A DNA stretch of 64,000 nt from Rothia sp. P100 (lineage in GTDB: Bacteria; Actinomycetota; Actinomycetes; Actinomycetales; Micrococcaceae), in the NCBI RefSeq assembly GCF_023712425.1, contig NZ_JAMAYG010000004.1:186001-250000 (forward strand). The letters are read 5' to 3'. The stretch's first letter is position 1. Every line of letters starts with the position of its first letter. The translations under genes and the position numbers were made by a program. The notes under the pieces are model-generated. The model worked only from the letters and a program-made list of their open reading frames with translations. It had not been told where the DNA came from and searched no databases. Positions 35,045 through 48,899 of this stretch are shown here, piece after piece.

Positions 35045-35893
35045 ATGACTCAGCTTGACCCCAGCGCTGTTGACCTACCCGGCTTCGACCGGGTAGAAAT
35101 TCTTGAGAGCATCGGCTCAACTAACGACTACGGGCGGACCGTACTGATGGGGGATGCTGTGGCTCGGCGCAGCTGGGGCGAGCTGTCCGTCATCTCAACC
35201 GGGGACCAAAACTCCGGGCACGGGCGGTTGGACCGGGTCTGGTCAGCACCTCCGGGATCCAGCTTGGCGACAACTTTTGTGGTGCGTCCTCACGCCAACC
35301 CCCGGGTGCACATCGCCCCCGATCAGTACCACTGGCTAACCTCCCTAGCCGCACTTTCAGTCCGCGACGCACTGATGCAGGAATTTAGCCTGGTTCCCAG
35401 CATTAAGTGGCCCAACGATGTGCTGTTAGGTAACCGTAAGGTATGTGGCATCCTGGCGCAGCTAGTACTAGAACCTGAGGGCGATATCTCGGTAATTGTG
35501 GGGGTGGGGCTCAATCTCAATATGACCGCTGAGCAGCTGCCGGTCCCCACTTCAACCAGCACCTTGGTAGAGAGCGGTCAGCTAGCTGACCTGGAGCAGG
35601 TGCTTACTTCTTTAGCGACCCGGTTTGAGTATTACTACCGCGAGTTTGCGTCAGGCGGGTTTGACGCATCACAGCCCTTTGGCGGTGCCAGCCTGTTGGA
35701 GCGCCTGCGCGGTGCTCTCAGCACGATTGGTGCCCATCTCACCATTCATCTGCCGGGCGATGAGACCTTCCGCGGGGTTGGTGTTGATATCGCTGACACC
35801 GGAGAGTTGGTAGTCCGGGCTGAAAACGGTGAAGAACGCCAGTTTACGGTGGGGGATGTCGTGCACGTGCGACCCGATGGCTATGGCTCATAG
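35045..35893 (+). CDS. birA: Biotin-[acetyl-CoA-carboxylase] ligase BirA (no DNA-binding domain)
   Basis: A 282-residue biotin-protein ligase that attaches biotin to the lysine of the AccA3 biotinyl domain. It begins directly with the catalytic domain: SIGSTNDYGR, the ATP/biotin loop GHGRLDRVWSAP (residues 58-69, with His where many have Arg) and KWPNDVLLGNRKVCGIL, with Lys121 at the active site; the C-terminal SH3-like domain follows. No N-terminal helix-turn-helix is present, so it should not act as a repressor. ATG start with AAAGG seven bases upstream. It is divergent from the YciI-like gene and close to accD5-accE, as is usual in actinobacteria. Confidence 0.95.
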   Translation: MTQLDPSAVDLPGFDRVEILESIGSTNDYGRTVLMGDAVARRSWGELSVISTGDQNSGHGRLDRVWSAPPGSSLATTFVVRPHANPRVHIAPDQYHWLTSLAALSVRDALMQEFSLVPSIKWPNDVLLGNRKVCGILAQLVLEPEGDISVIVGVGLNLNMTAEQLPVPTSTSTLVESGQLADLEQVLTSLATRFEYYYREFASGGFDASQPFGGASLLERLRGALSTIGAHLTIHLPGDETFRGVGVDIADTGELVVRAENGEERQFTVGDVVHVRPDGYGS

Positions 35894-35947
35894 TCTCCCT
35901 GGTTGTCTGAAGCAAACATTCAGGTTTAAGCACTACACTCTACAACG

Positions 35948-36445
35948 ATGAAAATTAGAGGTGAGCTCATCCCTGGCGAATATGCTCTAGCGGCAACCCG
36001 GTCCCACGGGGTGCTACTTTTGCGCCCCCTTGGTTGGGCACTGGGATCGATGGTGGCGTGGAGCTTTTCCTCAGCGCTTGGAACTGATTCCCGCTGGATC
36101 AGTTATTTAGCGCTCGCGCTGGCACTTGGACTGCTTTACCGGGCTGTTAAGAGTGGACTGCGCTGGTGGTTAACCGGCTATGTCCTCACCAGCCACCGTC
36201 TTTTAGTGCGTACCGGTATGAAATCTTCTACCGACGTATCAATTCCCCTTGAGATCATTGAGGGTGCTAACCTGAAACGGCTTACACTGATGGGAATAGT
36301 GGATGCCGCGCCCATAGTAGTGCGGGTAAGAGGGCAACAGTATATTTTGAATGCCGTGCCCGATGCTGCCCGTTTCTCGCACGAAATAAGGCAGGCGCAG
36401 ATGAACGTGCTTGCTACTGGTAAGGGTCGCCCCCAGGGCAACTGA
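35948..36445 (+). CDS. PH-domain membrane protein (bPH2/DUF304-like)
   Basis: A 165-residue protein with one or two TM helices in the first third (about 25-67) followed by a small beta-rich domain with YVLTSHRLLVRTG (about 77-89), the opening of bacterial PH-like domains, and IPLEIIEGANLKRLTLMGIVDAAPIVV. Its job is unknown. It lies 54 bases after birA on the same strand and 180 bases before the cyclase gene, so it may be co-transcribed with birA. The family call is made from the PH-type motif and topology. Confidence 0.78.
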   Translation: MKIRGELIPGEYALAATRSHGVLLLRPLGWALGSMVAWSFSSALGTDSRWISYLALALALGLLYRAVKSGLRWWLTGYVLTSHRLLVRTGMKSSTDVSIPLEIIEGANLKRLTLMGIVDAAPIVVRVRGQQYILNAVPDAARFSHEIRQAQMNVLATGKGRPQGN

Positions 36446-36626
36446 TGCCTAGCTTTTCCTAAAAATTGAGAAATGAGATGTGGGCAGGGTTAAGATGGAA
36501 GAATGCGCCACAGACTGCGACCAGTCGTAGTCCAGCTCACAAAAGAGTATTCTGGATGTAGACCGTCACCCACCGGTGCCCGTCTGATAACCGCAAACAC
36601 CAGAGACAGCGAAAGCGAGAGACTCC

Positions 36627-37744
36627 GTGGAGAAGCCAGCAAACGGCATCGGCTCTGAAGCCGGTACCGAACGCTACAGGAGCAAGCGCCGCAGGCACCG
36701 GGTGCAGGGTCAGCTTTACCGCAGCGACGAAGCCCGAGAGGGTGTTTTGGAGCTTGAGCGGGCTTTGCTGGGCGATAACCGCAGTCTCACCCGCGCCGAA
36801 GTCGCTGCTGAAGCTGACGTATCGCTCCTGACGGCGCGTAAAATCTGGCGTTCGTTGGGTATCCCCAACCTTAAAGACGACGATGCCTTTTTCACGCATA
36901 TGGACAGTGAAGCTCTGACCACCATTAGCAATATGGTGCGCGAAGGCAAACTCACTGAGGATGCCTCCCTTTCAATTACACGATCCGTCGGTCAGATGAT
37001 GGACCGCATGGTGGTGTGGCAGGTGGAAACTCTGGTTGAAGATATGGTCATCAATCGGGGAATTACTGATGCAGAAGCTCGAGCCGAGTTACTCCACCTC
37101 CTCCCTAAACTTCTAGACGATTTGGAACTCATCACCGTCTACGGCTACCGCCGCATGATGAACTCGGCAATCTTGCGTCTAGCTCTGCGCGATGAACAGG
37201 ACGATGCTGATTTAGCTGAAACTGCTTTACCGCTTGCCCGAGGCGTGGGCTTTGTTGACCTGGTTTCCTACACCTCCCTATCTCGTGAGATGAACGAGAA
37301 ATCTTTAGCGCGTTTGGTCAAGCATTTTGAGCAACGGTGCGCAGAGGTCATCGCAGTAGGTGGCGGCCGCATTATTAAAACGGTGGGGGACGAGGTCATG
37401 TACCTGGTAGAGTCACCCGAGGACGGAGCACGCATTGCGCTGACTCTATCCAAACTGATCAGCGAAGATTCGCAGCTGCCCGAAGCTCGCGTGGCTTTTG
37501 TGTGGGGGCGGGTGCTTCCCCGCCTCGGTGATATTTATGGCCCTACCGTCAACCTGGCGTCACGGCTCGTGGCTCTCACCGAACCCGGCGTCGTGCTGAC
37601 CGATAGCTCAACGGCTGATGCGTTAGAGGGCGATGAACGATTTGTGCTGATTCCGCAGGGCGTGCGTAACGTGCGCGGCTTTGGCAACGTCAGGCCCGTG
37701 GCCATCACCCCGGGAATTGGTAACGAACTGGAGATTGAATTCGA

Positions 37745-37748
<4 letters not shown>
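36627..37748 (+). CDS. Class III adenylate cyclase, mycobacterial Rv1264-like architecture
   Basis: A 373-residue cytoplasmic cyclase making cAMP from ATP. The C-terminal catalytic domain (about 200-360) has all main residues: metal-binding Asp211 (VGFVDLVSYT) and Asp255 (TVGDEVM), substrate-defining Lys251, Asp302, Asn309 and Arg313 (in GPTVNLASRL). The N-terminal 190 residues form an all-helical regulatory domain as in the pH-sensing mycobacterial Rv1264, where it inhibits the catalytic half. GTG start; a GAGAGA purine run is the only ribosome-binding candidate. Its stop overlaps the start of the PP2C gene (ATGA), so they are translationally coupled. Confidence 0.93.
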
Positions 37749-41142
<3,394 letters not shown>

Positions 41143-41576
41143 ACGGTGGCAGAGATGTGATTTACGATACCAAATCGTGATTTTGTGGGGGTGCTTGGGT
41201 TGCATGTCAGCCCGAGCACCCCTGAAATTCAGGGGTTTCACTCTCAAAAATGGGTCTTGTAAAGACCCCCGCTCTATTTTCGTTACCAAATTGTGACTTT
41301 CTGATCTGCTGTGAGGGGGAAAGTTTAAAAAGTTTTGAGAGATTTGAAACTGGATTTAAACCCCAAGAACAGCTCGTCGGAGAGTTAGCTCCAAGTGTCT
41401 ATCTGCTTCGATAAAGCCCGTCAAATCAGCGGGCAATGCGGTGTGAACCCTGGGGCAAACGGTGCAGGAGGGTTCCGTTGTGAGGGTTTTGTTAGTACAG
41501 GGCTAGTGATGGCTTAAAGGTGTTTCATCTCAAAAAGGGGTTGGCATGGCCCTAATCGTTACGTTATCGTTATCAA
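41143..41576 (+). other. Long gene-free region upstream of rpf: hairpins, direct repeat and TGTGA half-sites
   Basis: About 430 bases without a credible gene. Visible elements: a U-less terminator-like hairpin at 41188-41222 sharing its last four bases with a second hairpin at 41219-41235; GGGTCTT/AAGACCC at 41252-41268; a 17-base direct repeat (41168-41184 and 41284-41300, 15 of 17 match); GTTTAAA/TTTAAAC at 41323-41361; and five copies of TGTGA on the plus strand (41156, 41292, 41310, 41442, 41479). Near 41541-41570, TTGGCA with TTATCG or TATCGT 17-18 bases later could be the rpf promoter. Confidence 0.5.
41188..41235 (+). terminator. ligA hairpin terminator overlapping a second hairpin
   Basis: GGGGTGCTTGGG (41188-41199) pairs with CCCGAGCACCCC (41211-41222, one G-U). 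The final CCCC also belongs to CCCCTGAA/TTCAGGGG (41219-41235), so the two stems are mutually exclusive. No T tract follows the first. Confidence 0.55.
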
Positions 41577-42422
<846 letters not shown>

Positions 42423-42460
42423 GGTCTTTATCAAGAGGCTTTAGCGTCTATAGCGCATCA

Positions 42461-42504
42461 AAAGGTGCCCGCGTACCCCGAGGGGGAGCGCGGGCACTTT
42501 TTTG
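42461..42504 (+). terminator. Rho-independent terminator of the rpf-like gene
   Basis: A stem of AAAGGTGCCCGCG with its complement, loop of about 15 bases, followed by six T. It ends about 40 bases after the stop codon. Confidence 0.93.
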
Positions 42505-42630
42505 TTTACCTCTTAGTGCTTGTCTTTCTGCGGATGGACAGAGTCTGGCCATCCGCCCCGGTGGTGGGCGCCCGGGGGCAGTGCGGTAAACTAAGAGACT
42601 GAAACCTATGTCTACCTCGTGGAAGTGATT

Positions 42631-42927
42631 ATGTCTGCCATTACGAGTGAGCAGGTGGCGCACCTGGCCATGCTGGCTCATATTGAGATGACCGAAGAAG
42701 AGCTTGCTTCGATGGCAGCTGAACTCGATGTCATCGTTGACTCTGTGAAGTCAGTGTCCGATGCGGTATCAGCTGATATCCCCGCAACGTCGCACCCCAT
42801 CCCCCTGCAGAATGTCTTCCGTGAGGACGTTGTGGGTGAAACTCTCACCGCTGAAGAAGCGCTCTCGGGAGCACCCGATGCCGAAGACGGCAAGTTCAAG
42901 GTGCCGGCTATTTTGGACGAAGACTAA
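42631..42927 (+). CDS. gatC: Asp/Glu-tRNA(Asn/Gln) amidotransferase subunit C
   Basis: A 98-residue GatC that stabilises GatA and bridges it to GatB. Typical segments: QVAHLAMLAHIEMTEEELASMAAELDVIVD, then DIPATSHPIPLQNVFREDV, and the C-terminal FKVPAILDED, which is the classical end. ATG 42631 is preferred over the in-frame GTG 12 bases upstream because GGAAG lies six bases before it. It is followed by gatA after nine bases and forms the gatCAB operon. Confidence 0.95.
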   Translation: MSAITSEQVAHLAMLAHIEMTEEELASMAAELDVIVDSVKSVSDAVSADIPATSHPIPLQNVFREDVVGETLTAEEALSGAPDAEDGKFKVPAILDED

Positions 42928-42936
42928 GGAGCGGGC

Positions 42937-44526
42937 ATGAACAATATGTTGACACTTACCGCAGCAGAAATTGCTGAAAAGCTTACCGCAGGGGAGCTAA
43001 CCTCTGTAGAGGTAACCCAGGCTTTTATTGACCGTATTATCGCTACGGATGGCGAGGCACTGGATGCCGACAACCGGGCTGCCGGAAAGAATGGCGTCAA
43101 CGCTTACCTGCACCTGAATGCTGAAGAAGCGCTGGCTGTAGCAAAGAGCGTGGACGAAGACCGAGCTGCCGGTAAGGAACTGCCGGCTCTGGCGGGCGTC
43201 CCTATTGCTGTGAAGGACCTCATCGTCACTAAGGGCCAGCCCACCACAGCCGCTTCCCGCATGCTTGAGGGCTGGATGAGCCCCTACGATGGCACCGTTA
43301 CCCAGAAGGTCCGCGAAGCGCGCATGCCGATGCTGGGCAAGACCAATCTGGACGAGTTCGCAATGGGATCGACCACCGAGCACTCAGCCTTTGGTGTGAC
43401 CCGTAACCCCTGGTCGCTGGATCGCACTCCCGGTGGCTCCTCCGGCGGTACCCTAGCAGCACTCGCTGCCTTCCAGGCACCCCTAGCGCTTGGCACCGAC
43501 ACCGGTGGTTCGGTGCGTCAGCCCGCAGCTTTCACGGGCACTGTGGGTATGAAGCCCACCTACGGCTCAATTTCGCGGTACGGTGTGATTGCTATGGCAT
43601 CATCACTCGATCAGGTGGGCCCCTGCGCCCGCACCGTGCTCGATACCGCCCTGCTACACGAAGTTATTGCCGGGCACGACCCGAAGGACTCCACTTCACT
43701 GCAGACTCCTGTAGGCTCCTTTGCTGATGCTGCCCGTGCTGGTGCGGCTGAGGGCGGGCTTCAGGGGCTGCGCGTAGGCGTTATTAAGGAATTGAGTGGC
43801 GAAGGCTTCCAGCCCGGCGTCCTAGCTCGTTTTAATGAGTCTCTTGAACTGCTCAAGAGCGCTGGTGCTGAAATCGTTGAAGTATCCCTGCCCTCTGTCA
43901 AGGAAGCCATTGGTGCCTACTACCTGATTATGTCTTCTGAGGTTTCTTCAAACCTCGCTAAGTATGATGGCGTGCGCTTCGGTCTACGCAAGCTGCCTGA
44001 AGAAGGCAACGTCACTATCGAGCGCGTCATGGGCGCCTCACGTGCCGCCGGTTTCGGTGCAGAGGCTAAGCGCCGCATCATCTTGGGCACCTACGCGCTC
44101 TCAGCAGGCTACTACGACGCCTACTACGGTTCGGCCCAGAAGGTGCGTACCCTCATTCAGCGTGACTACGCTAAGGCATTTGAGGTTGCGGACGTACTGG
44201 TATCGCCGACCGCTCCCACCACCGCCTACAAGCTGGGTGAGAAGACCAAGGGTGACCCTATGGCTATGTACATGGGCGATATCGCCACCGTGCCGACCAA
44301 CCTGGCTGGCGTGCCCTCTATTTCTCTGCCCGGTGGCCTCGCTGATGAAGACGGTCTACCCGTTGGTATCCAGTTCACCGCCCCCGCCCATGAGGACGAG
44401 CGCCTCTACCGCGCCGGCGCTGGGCTTGAAGCTCTGCTGACCGAAAAGTGGGGTGGCCCTCTGCACCAGCAGATGCCTGACCTTGAAACCTTGATTCGTG
44501 ACTTCAACTTTGAGGGAGCTAAGTAA
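42937..44526 (+). CDS. gatA: Asp/Glu-tRNA amidotransferase subunit A
   Basis: A 529-residue amidase that releases ammonia from glutamine for transamidation of misacylated Asp-tRNA(Asn) or Glu-tRNA(Gln). The Ser-cisSer-Lys triad is visible: Lys93 in VPIAVKDLI, Ser168 in TPGGSSGG and Ser192 in [10 protein letters not shown]. The remaining amidase-signature fold (e.g. [13 protein letters not shown] and the C-terminal [16 protein letters not shown]) is complete. ATG start with AAGGAG five bases upstream. Its stop TAA is directly followed by the ATG of gatB. Confidence 0.97.
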   Translation: MNNMLTLTAAEIAEKLTAGELTSVEVTQAFIDRIIATDGEALDADNRAAGKNGVNAYLHLNAEEALAVAKSVDEDRAAGKELPALAGVPIAVKDLIVTKGQPTTAASRMLEGWMSPYDGTVTQKVREARMPMLGKTNLDEFAMGSTTEHSAFGVTRNPWSLDRTPGGSSGGTLAALAAFQAPLALGTDTGGSVRQPAAFTGTVGMKPTYGSISRYGVIAMASSLDQVGPCARTVLDTALLHEVIAGHDPKDSTSLQTPVGSFADAARAGAAEGGLQGLRVGVIKELSGEGFQPGVLARFNESLELLKSAGAEIVEVSLPSVKEAIGAYYLIMSSEVSSNLAKYDGVRFGLRKLPEEGNVTIERVMGASRAAGFGAEAKRRIILGTYALSAGYYDAYYGSAQKVRTLIQRDYAKAFEVADVLVSPTAPTTAYKLGEKTKGDPMAMYMGDIATVPTNLAGVPSISLPGGLADEDGLPVGIQFTAPAHEDERLYRAGAGLEALLTEKWGGPLHQQMPDLETLIRDFNFEGAK

Positions 44527-46032
44527 ATGACTGACGACATTCTGTCCTTTGAAGAAGCCATGGAAAAGTACGACCCTGTACTCGGCTTTGAGGTGCACGT
44601 AGAGCTCAACACCGCTACCAAGATGTTTGACGCTGCCCCCAACGCCTTTGGCGACGAGGCAAACACCAACATTACCCCGGTCTCCCTGGGCCTGCCCGGT
44701 GTTCTACCGGTGGTCAATGGTAAGGCAGTGGAGTCTGCTATCAAGCTGGGTCTAGCATTGGGCTGTGACATCGCCCCGGTCTCTCACTTTGCGCGTAAAA
44801 ACTACTTCTACCCCGATACCCCCAAGAACTTCCAGACCTCTCAGTTTGATGAACCTATCGCTGAGAACGGCTCTATCGATATTGAGCTTGAAGACGGTAC
44901 CGTCTTCACCATCGATATCGAGCGCGCTCACATGGAAGAGGACGCCGGTAAGCTGACCCACAAGGGCGGCGCCGCTGGACGCATCCAGGGCGCTGACTTC
45001 TCGCTGGTGGACTACAACCGTTCCGGTGTGCCCCTCATCGAAATCGTTACCCGCCCCATTGTGGGTGCAGGGGAACGCTCTCCTGAGCTGGCTCGTGCCT
45101 ACGTAGCGGCCATCCGCGAAATCGTTAAGAACCTGGGTATCTCGGACGCCCGTATGGAACGCGGTAACGTGCGCTGTGATGCCAACGTTTCACTGATGCC
45201 CAAGGGCACCACCGAATTCGGAACCCGTTCAGAGACCAAGAACGTTAACTCCCTGCGCTCAGTCGAACGTGCCGTACGCTACGAGATTCAGCGTCATGCT
45301 GCCGTACTAGATGCTGGCGAGAAGGTGGTGCAGGAAACCCGCCACTGGCACGAGGATACCCGCTCCACCACCTCGGGTCGTCCTAAGTCTGACGCGGATG
45401 ACTACCGCTACTTCCCTGAGCCGGACCTAGTGCCCGTGGTAACCGATGCCGAGTGGATTGAGCGTTTGCGCGCCGAACTGCCCGAGCCTCCCGCTGAGCG
45501 CCGCCGCCGTCTCAAGGCTGACTGGGGTTTCTCCGATGAGGAGTTCCGCGACGTGGTCAACGCCGGTGCAATGGACGTCATCGAAGAGACCATTGCAGCT
45601 GGTGCCCCCGCTGCTGTGGCGCGTAAGTGGTGGATGGGTGAAATCGCTCGCATCGCTAAGGAACGTGAAGTCGAACTGACTGACACCGGTGCGACTGCTC
45701 AGACCGTCCTTGAGCTCAATAAGCTCATTGAAGCCAAGAAGATTAATGACAAGATTGCCCGCCAGGTGCTGGGTTTTGTCATTGACGGTGAGGGTGAGCC
45801 CGCTGAAATTGTTGAGAAGCGTGGCTTGGCAGTTGTGTCTGACGACGGTGCGCTAACCACCGCTATCGATGAAGCTTTGGCTGCTATGCCCGATGTTGCC
45901 GATAAGATCCGTGCCGGTAAGGTCCAGGCTGCCGGTGCTATCGTCGGCCAGGTCATGAAGGCGACCCGCGGTCAGGCTGATGCCGGACGTGTGCGTGAGC
46001 TTATCCTTGAAAAGCTGGGAGTAGAGGGCTAA
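44527..46032 (+). CDS. gatB: Asp/Glu-tRNA amidotransferase subunit B
   Basis: A 501-residue GatB that phosphorylates and amidates the misacylated tRNA using ammonia from Gat[15 protein letters not shown] near the N-terminus is the family start; the core has [20 protein letters not shown] and [14 protein letters not shown]; the C-terminal YqeY-like tail domain (about 355-501) ends [19 protein letters not shown] lies ten bases before the ATG, within the end of gatA. This makes the complete gatCAB; no separate asparaginyl- or glutaminyl-tRNA synthetase is visible in the window. A terminator follows at 46053-46096. Confidence 0.97.
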   Translation: MTDDILSFEEAMEKYDPVLGFEVHVELNTATKMFDAAPNAFGDEANTNITPVSLGLPGVLPVVNGKAVESAIKLGLALGCDIAPVSHFARKNYFYPDTPKNFQTSQFDEPIAENGSIDIELEDGTVFTIDIERAHMEEDAGKLTHKGGAAGRIQGADFSLVDYNRSGVPLIEIVTRPIVGAGERSPELARAYVAAIREIVKNLGISDARMERGNVRCDANVSLMPKGTTEFGTRSETKNVNSLRSVERAVRYEIQRHAAVLDAGEKVVQETRHWHEDTRSTTSGRPKSDADDYRYFPEPDLVPVVTDAEWIERLRAELPEPPAERRRRLKADWGFSDEEFRDVVNAGAMDVIEETIAAGAPAAVARKWWMGEIARIAKEREVELTDTGATAQTVLELNKLIEAKKINDKIARQVLGFVIDGEGEPAEIVEKRGLAVVSDDGALTTAIDEALAAMPDVADKIRAGKVQAAGAIVGQVMKATRGQADAGRVRELILEKLGVEG

Positions 46033-46052
46033 AAACCACCTCCTCCTTGAAA

Positions 46053-46096
46053 AGAGCAGGGCACGGGATCTTCTTCCTGTGACCCTGCTTTTTCTT
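46053..46096 (+). terminator. Rho-independent terminator of gatCAB
   Basis: AGCAGGG (46055-46061) pairs with CCCTGCT (46083-46089) plus an inner helix, followed by TTTTTCTTTT. It is 20 bases after the gatB stop. Confidence 0.88.
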
Positions 46097-46107
46097 TTAA
46101 ACTGCTA

Positions 46108-46180
46108 GGCGCCCGTCCAGTAGTGGACGGGCACCTACACTCGCACTACCGGGGTGTGCTAAGGGGGCACACTCCTCAGG
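46108..46180. other. Three further hairpins between gatB and ptrB terminators
   Basis: GCCCGTCCA/TGGACGGGC (46111-46132, 9 bp, loop GTAG), GTGTGC/GCACAC (46154-46172) and ACTCCT/AGGAGT (46171-46190) lie in a row in a non-coding gap. No gene is seen. Confidence 0.5.
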
Positions 46181-46202
46181 AGGCAGGAGTGATTGAGTGA
46201 AA

Positions 46203-46250
46203 TAAAAAGAGCAGGGGATATAAGCGTTGGTTGTTGATAGCCCCTGCTGC
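46203..46250 (-). terminator. Rho-independent terminator of ptrB
   Basis: On the minus strand AGCAGGGG (46241-46248) pairs with CCCCTGCT (46210-46217), loop 23 bases, followed by TCTTTTTATTTC. Confidence 0.85.
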
Positions 46251-46296
46251 TGAGAAAGCACTCAATACTTTTTATGCCTGAATATTTTAAATGTAT

Positions 46297-48468
46297 CTAT
46301 TTTTTATCGGACAGATGAGATAACAAAAACGCGTAATCCCAGGCAATGTCGCGCCAGGCCGTGTACCGCCCTGAGCCTCCACCATGCCCGCCGTCCATTT
46401 CTGTCTTGAGCAGGGGAACCGGTGAGTCTGAAGATATAATTTCACGCAGTTTAGCTACCCATTTTGCAGGCTCAACATACAACACACGTGTGTCATTAAG
46501 AGAGGTGACTGCGGCTATCGCCGGGTAGGCAGTAGCTCGGATGTTTTCGTAAGGGCTGTAAGACTTCATATAGTCGTAAACTTCACGGTTCTCGATGGGG
46601 TTACCCCATTCTTCCCATTCCAAAGCAGAGAGCGGAAGCTCTGGGTCGAGGATGGTAGTAAGGGCGTCCACGAAGGGAACCTGGGCTAGGCAGGCTTTGT
46701 ACTTCTGCGGCGCCATATTCAATACGGCCCCCATGAGCAGACCGCCGGCAGAACCACCCATAATACCTATCCGTTGTTCGTCCACCCAGGGGAGTGAGGC
46801 GAGAAAGTCGGTGGAATCAATGAAATCTGTGAAGGTGTTCTTCTTGGTTAGTTTCTTACCTTCGGTATACCAGGACCGGCCCATCTCGCCACCGCCGCGG
46901 ATATGAGCAATCACAAATATAGCGCCGCGGTCGAGGACGCTCAGGCGGGCTACAGAGAAGTAAGGATCCATTGAAGCTTCATAGGAGCCATAACCGTACT
47001 GAATCACGGGGTGCGGTTGTGTCTTATCCATATCAGCTAGGTGCATGACAGAAAGAGGAATCATGGCACCGTCGGCAGCTGGCGCCCACATGCGGTAAGC
47101 GGTGTATCGATCACGCTCGTAGCCCAGAACCGGCGTTTCCCGGCGTAGCACCAGCTCATCGGTATCAGGGAAGTAATCATAGACACTGCTGGGCGTGAGG
47201 AAGGAGGTGTAGTTGAGGCGAATCACCGGGGACATAATGTTCATCCCTGAACAGGAGGAGGTGTAGAGCTCCTCACTAAAGCCGCCGGGCTGAGTGAACT
47301 CGATACCGCGGGGGTTGCCTACGGCGAGCTGATGTGACAGTGAGCTGCGGGGTGCAACAAAGACCTTAACCGTGGTGTTCTCCCGCGCCATGACCGCAAG
47401 GTGGTTGCGCGAGAAGCTAACGCTCTCGATGCGTACATCGTCGCGGTGCGGCATAAGAGCCACCCAATCAGCCCGCAGACGCTCAAAGGGTACATAGGCA
47501 TCGGGGAGAGGGGCTATGACGATTTCTGAGTTGGGCGCATCAAAGTCATGGGTGAGCACCAGGTAGGCTCTTCCATCGACATCGATGATGTCGGTGCTGT
47601 ACTCAATCCTCTGCTCCCTGCTAATAATCAGCGTGGGCTCTACCTCGCCTAATTCGTGAATATTGACCACGCGGGTTTCAGTGTACTCAGAGTTACCGGA
47701 GGTCAACACCACGTGTGTACGGGAGGACGACATCCCCGCTCCCAGCCACATGCCCTGATCCTCTTCGGTATAGAGAGCAATGTCATCAGCCGGGTTACTT
47801 CCCACTCGATGAGCACGAATCTGATAGGGGCGCCAGGAATCATCGGCTACAGCATAGATAAGGTGGTTAGCGCCCGAGGCAAAGAAAGCTCCGGCGAAGA
47901 TATCTTCAATCTTTTCATCCAGCATCTGGCCGGTTTCAAGGTTTTTAAAGTGCTGGGTGTAGCGCTCATCGCCGGTGTCATCAACTCCAAAGGTCAGCAG
48001 TCGTCCGTCGCGAGTAACCTGGAAGGAACCTAGTGAGAAGAAAGGTAGGTCTCGCGCAAACTCGTTGCAGTCCAGCACCACTTCTTCACCCTCAAGCGGC
48101 TGACCGGGCACCACCTGCGGTGGTGTATAACGCTCAACAACGCTGCCTTCTGTTAAGGCAGGCACCCGGCACATAATGGGGTACTGCTCGCCGGCCACCG
48201 TCCGATTGAAATACCACCAAGCACCCCTGCGGGAGGGAACGGACATATCCGTTTGCTGAGTGCGGCCTTTAATCTCTTCAAAAATAGCGTCGCGCAGAGG
48301 CTGCTGATCAGCGGTAACCCCATCGGTGTAAGCATTCTCTGCTGTGAGATGGGCAAGCACCTCTTCGCTCTCTTTATCACGCATCCATTCGTAGTAATCA
48401 ATGAAAGTATCGCCATGATGAGTGCGCTCGCTGGCGATGCGCGGGGGACGGGGTGGGGTGAGCGTCAT
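46297..48468 (-). CDS. ptrB: Oligopeptidase B (S9A serine peptidase)
   Basis: A 723-residue prolyl-oligopeptidase-family enzyme, which cleaves small peptides after basic residues. N-terminal beta-propeller (about 70-430) starts after YYEWMRDKESEEVLAHLTAEN, the family opening; the catalytic alpha/beta-hydrolase domain carries GGSAGGLLMGAV with the nucleophilic serine at about 571 and the catalytic His near the C-terminus in DGGHGGGSGR. No signal peptide. ATG 48468 is chosen because AAAGG lies seven bases upstream; 18 additional in-frame residues upstream have no site. The basic-residue preference is inferred from the family. Confidence 0.93.
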   Translation of the reverse strand: MTLTPPRPPRIASERTHHGDTFIDYYEWMRDKESEEVLAHLTAENAYTDGVTADQQPLRDAIFEEIKGRTQQTDMSVPSRRGAWWYFNRTVAGEQYPIMCRVPALTEGSVVERYTPPQVVPGQPLEGEEVVLDCNEFARDLPFFSLGSFQVTRDGRLLTFGVDDTGDERYTQHFKNLETGQMLDEKIEDIFAGAFFASGANHLIYAVADDSWRPYQIRAHRVGSNPADDIALYTEEDQGMWLGAGMSSSRTHVVLTSGNSEYTETRVVNIHELGEVEPTLIISREQRIEYSTDIIDVDGRAYLVLTHDFDAPNSEIVIAPLPDAYVPFERLRADWVALMPHRDDVRIESVSFSRNHLAVMARENTTVKVFVAPRSSLSHQLAVGNPRGIEFTQPGGFSEELYTSSCSGMNIMSPVIRLNYTSFLTPSSVYDYFPDTDELVLRRETPVLGYERDRYTAYRMWAPAADGAMIPLSVMHLADMDKTQPHPVIQYGYGSYEASMDPYFSVARLSVLDRGAIFVIAHIRGGGEMGRSWYTEGKKLTKKNTFTDFIDSTDFLASLPWVDEQRIGIMGGSAGGLLMGAVLNMAPQKYKACLAQVPFVDALTTILDPELPLSALEWEEWGNPIENREVYDYMKSYSPYENIRATAYPAIAAVTSLNDTRVLYVEPAKWVAKLREIISSDSPVPLLKTEMDGGHGGGSGRYTAWRDIAWDYAFLLSHLSDKK

Positions 48469-48674
48469 GAGATGCCTTTCTGATGGTTTCTTCTCCAGTC
48501 TAGTGGAGAGAGGTTTCCCCATAAGAGCAGGAGCATGCTCCTAGTCCGTGCGTGGTCTTAATCCAAACTGTGTAAGAGTGAGAGTTACACCTGCGTAACT
48601 TTTGCAACAAATGAAACATGCTGACATCTTGCGGTGCTTTCTTGACGCCATCAAACCCGCTAAGGAAGACTAAC

Positions 48675-48784
48675 AACAGGTCAAGAGCGCCAGCACTAAG
48701 CCTCAGCTAGCTGGCCGGCAACCCTCCACCTGCGGTGGGGTGCCCTGAGTGAAGACCTGACACATCCCAGACGGGCATGTGTAA
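48675..48784 (+). promoter_or_regulatory. SAM-IV riboswitch upstream of metY-metX
   Basis: The consensus core of a SAM-I/IV-type aptamer is plain: CAGGTC (48677-48682) pairs with GACCTG (48754-48759) as P1; inside are GAGCGCCAGC, the GCTAGCTGGCCGGCAACC core and CCTCCACC...GGTGGGG, ending with GTGAAGACC. A 3' hairpin (48760-48782, ACACAT/ATGTGT arms) follows as in SAM-IV. No T-run terminator lies before metY, so control of translation is more likely. GATGTGCC (48795-48802) can pair with GGTGCATC (48812-48819) downstream and may be part of the switch. Confidence 0.9.
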
Positions 48785-48899
48785 GCGCGGGACCGATGTG
48801 CCTTCTCCTTTGGTGCATCACCTTCCGGTAGACCGGGAGTTACGGCATGCGGCCCCACCTTGCGAGATATTTTCCTCACTAGAGACTGGAGCTACCAAC

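Noticed and set aside
48777-48899. 41-residue N-terminal extension of MetY
   Set aside because: It starts inside the riboswitch 3' hairpin and its sequence does not resemble MetY; ATG 48900 has a ribosome-binding site.
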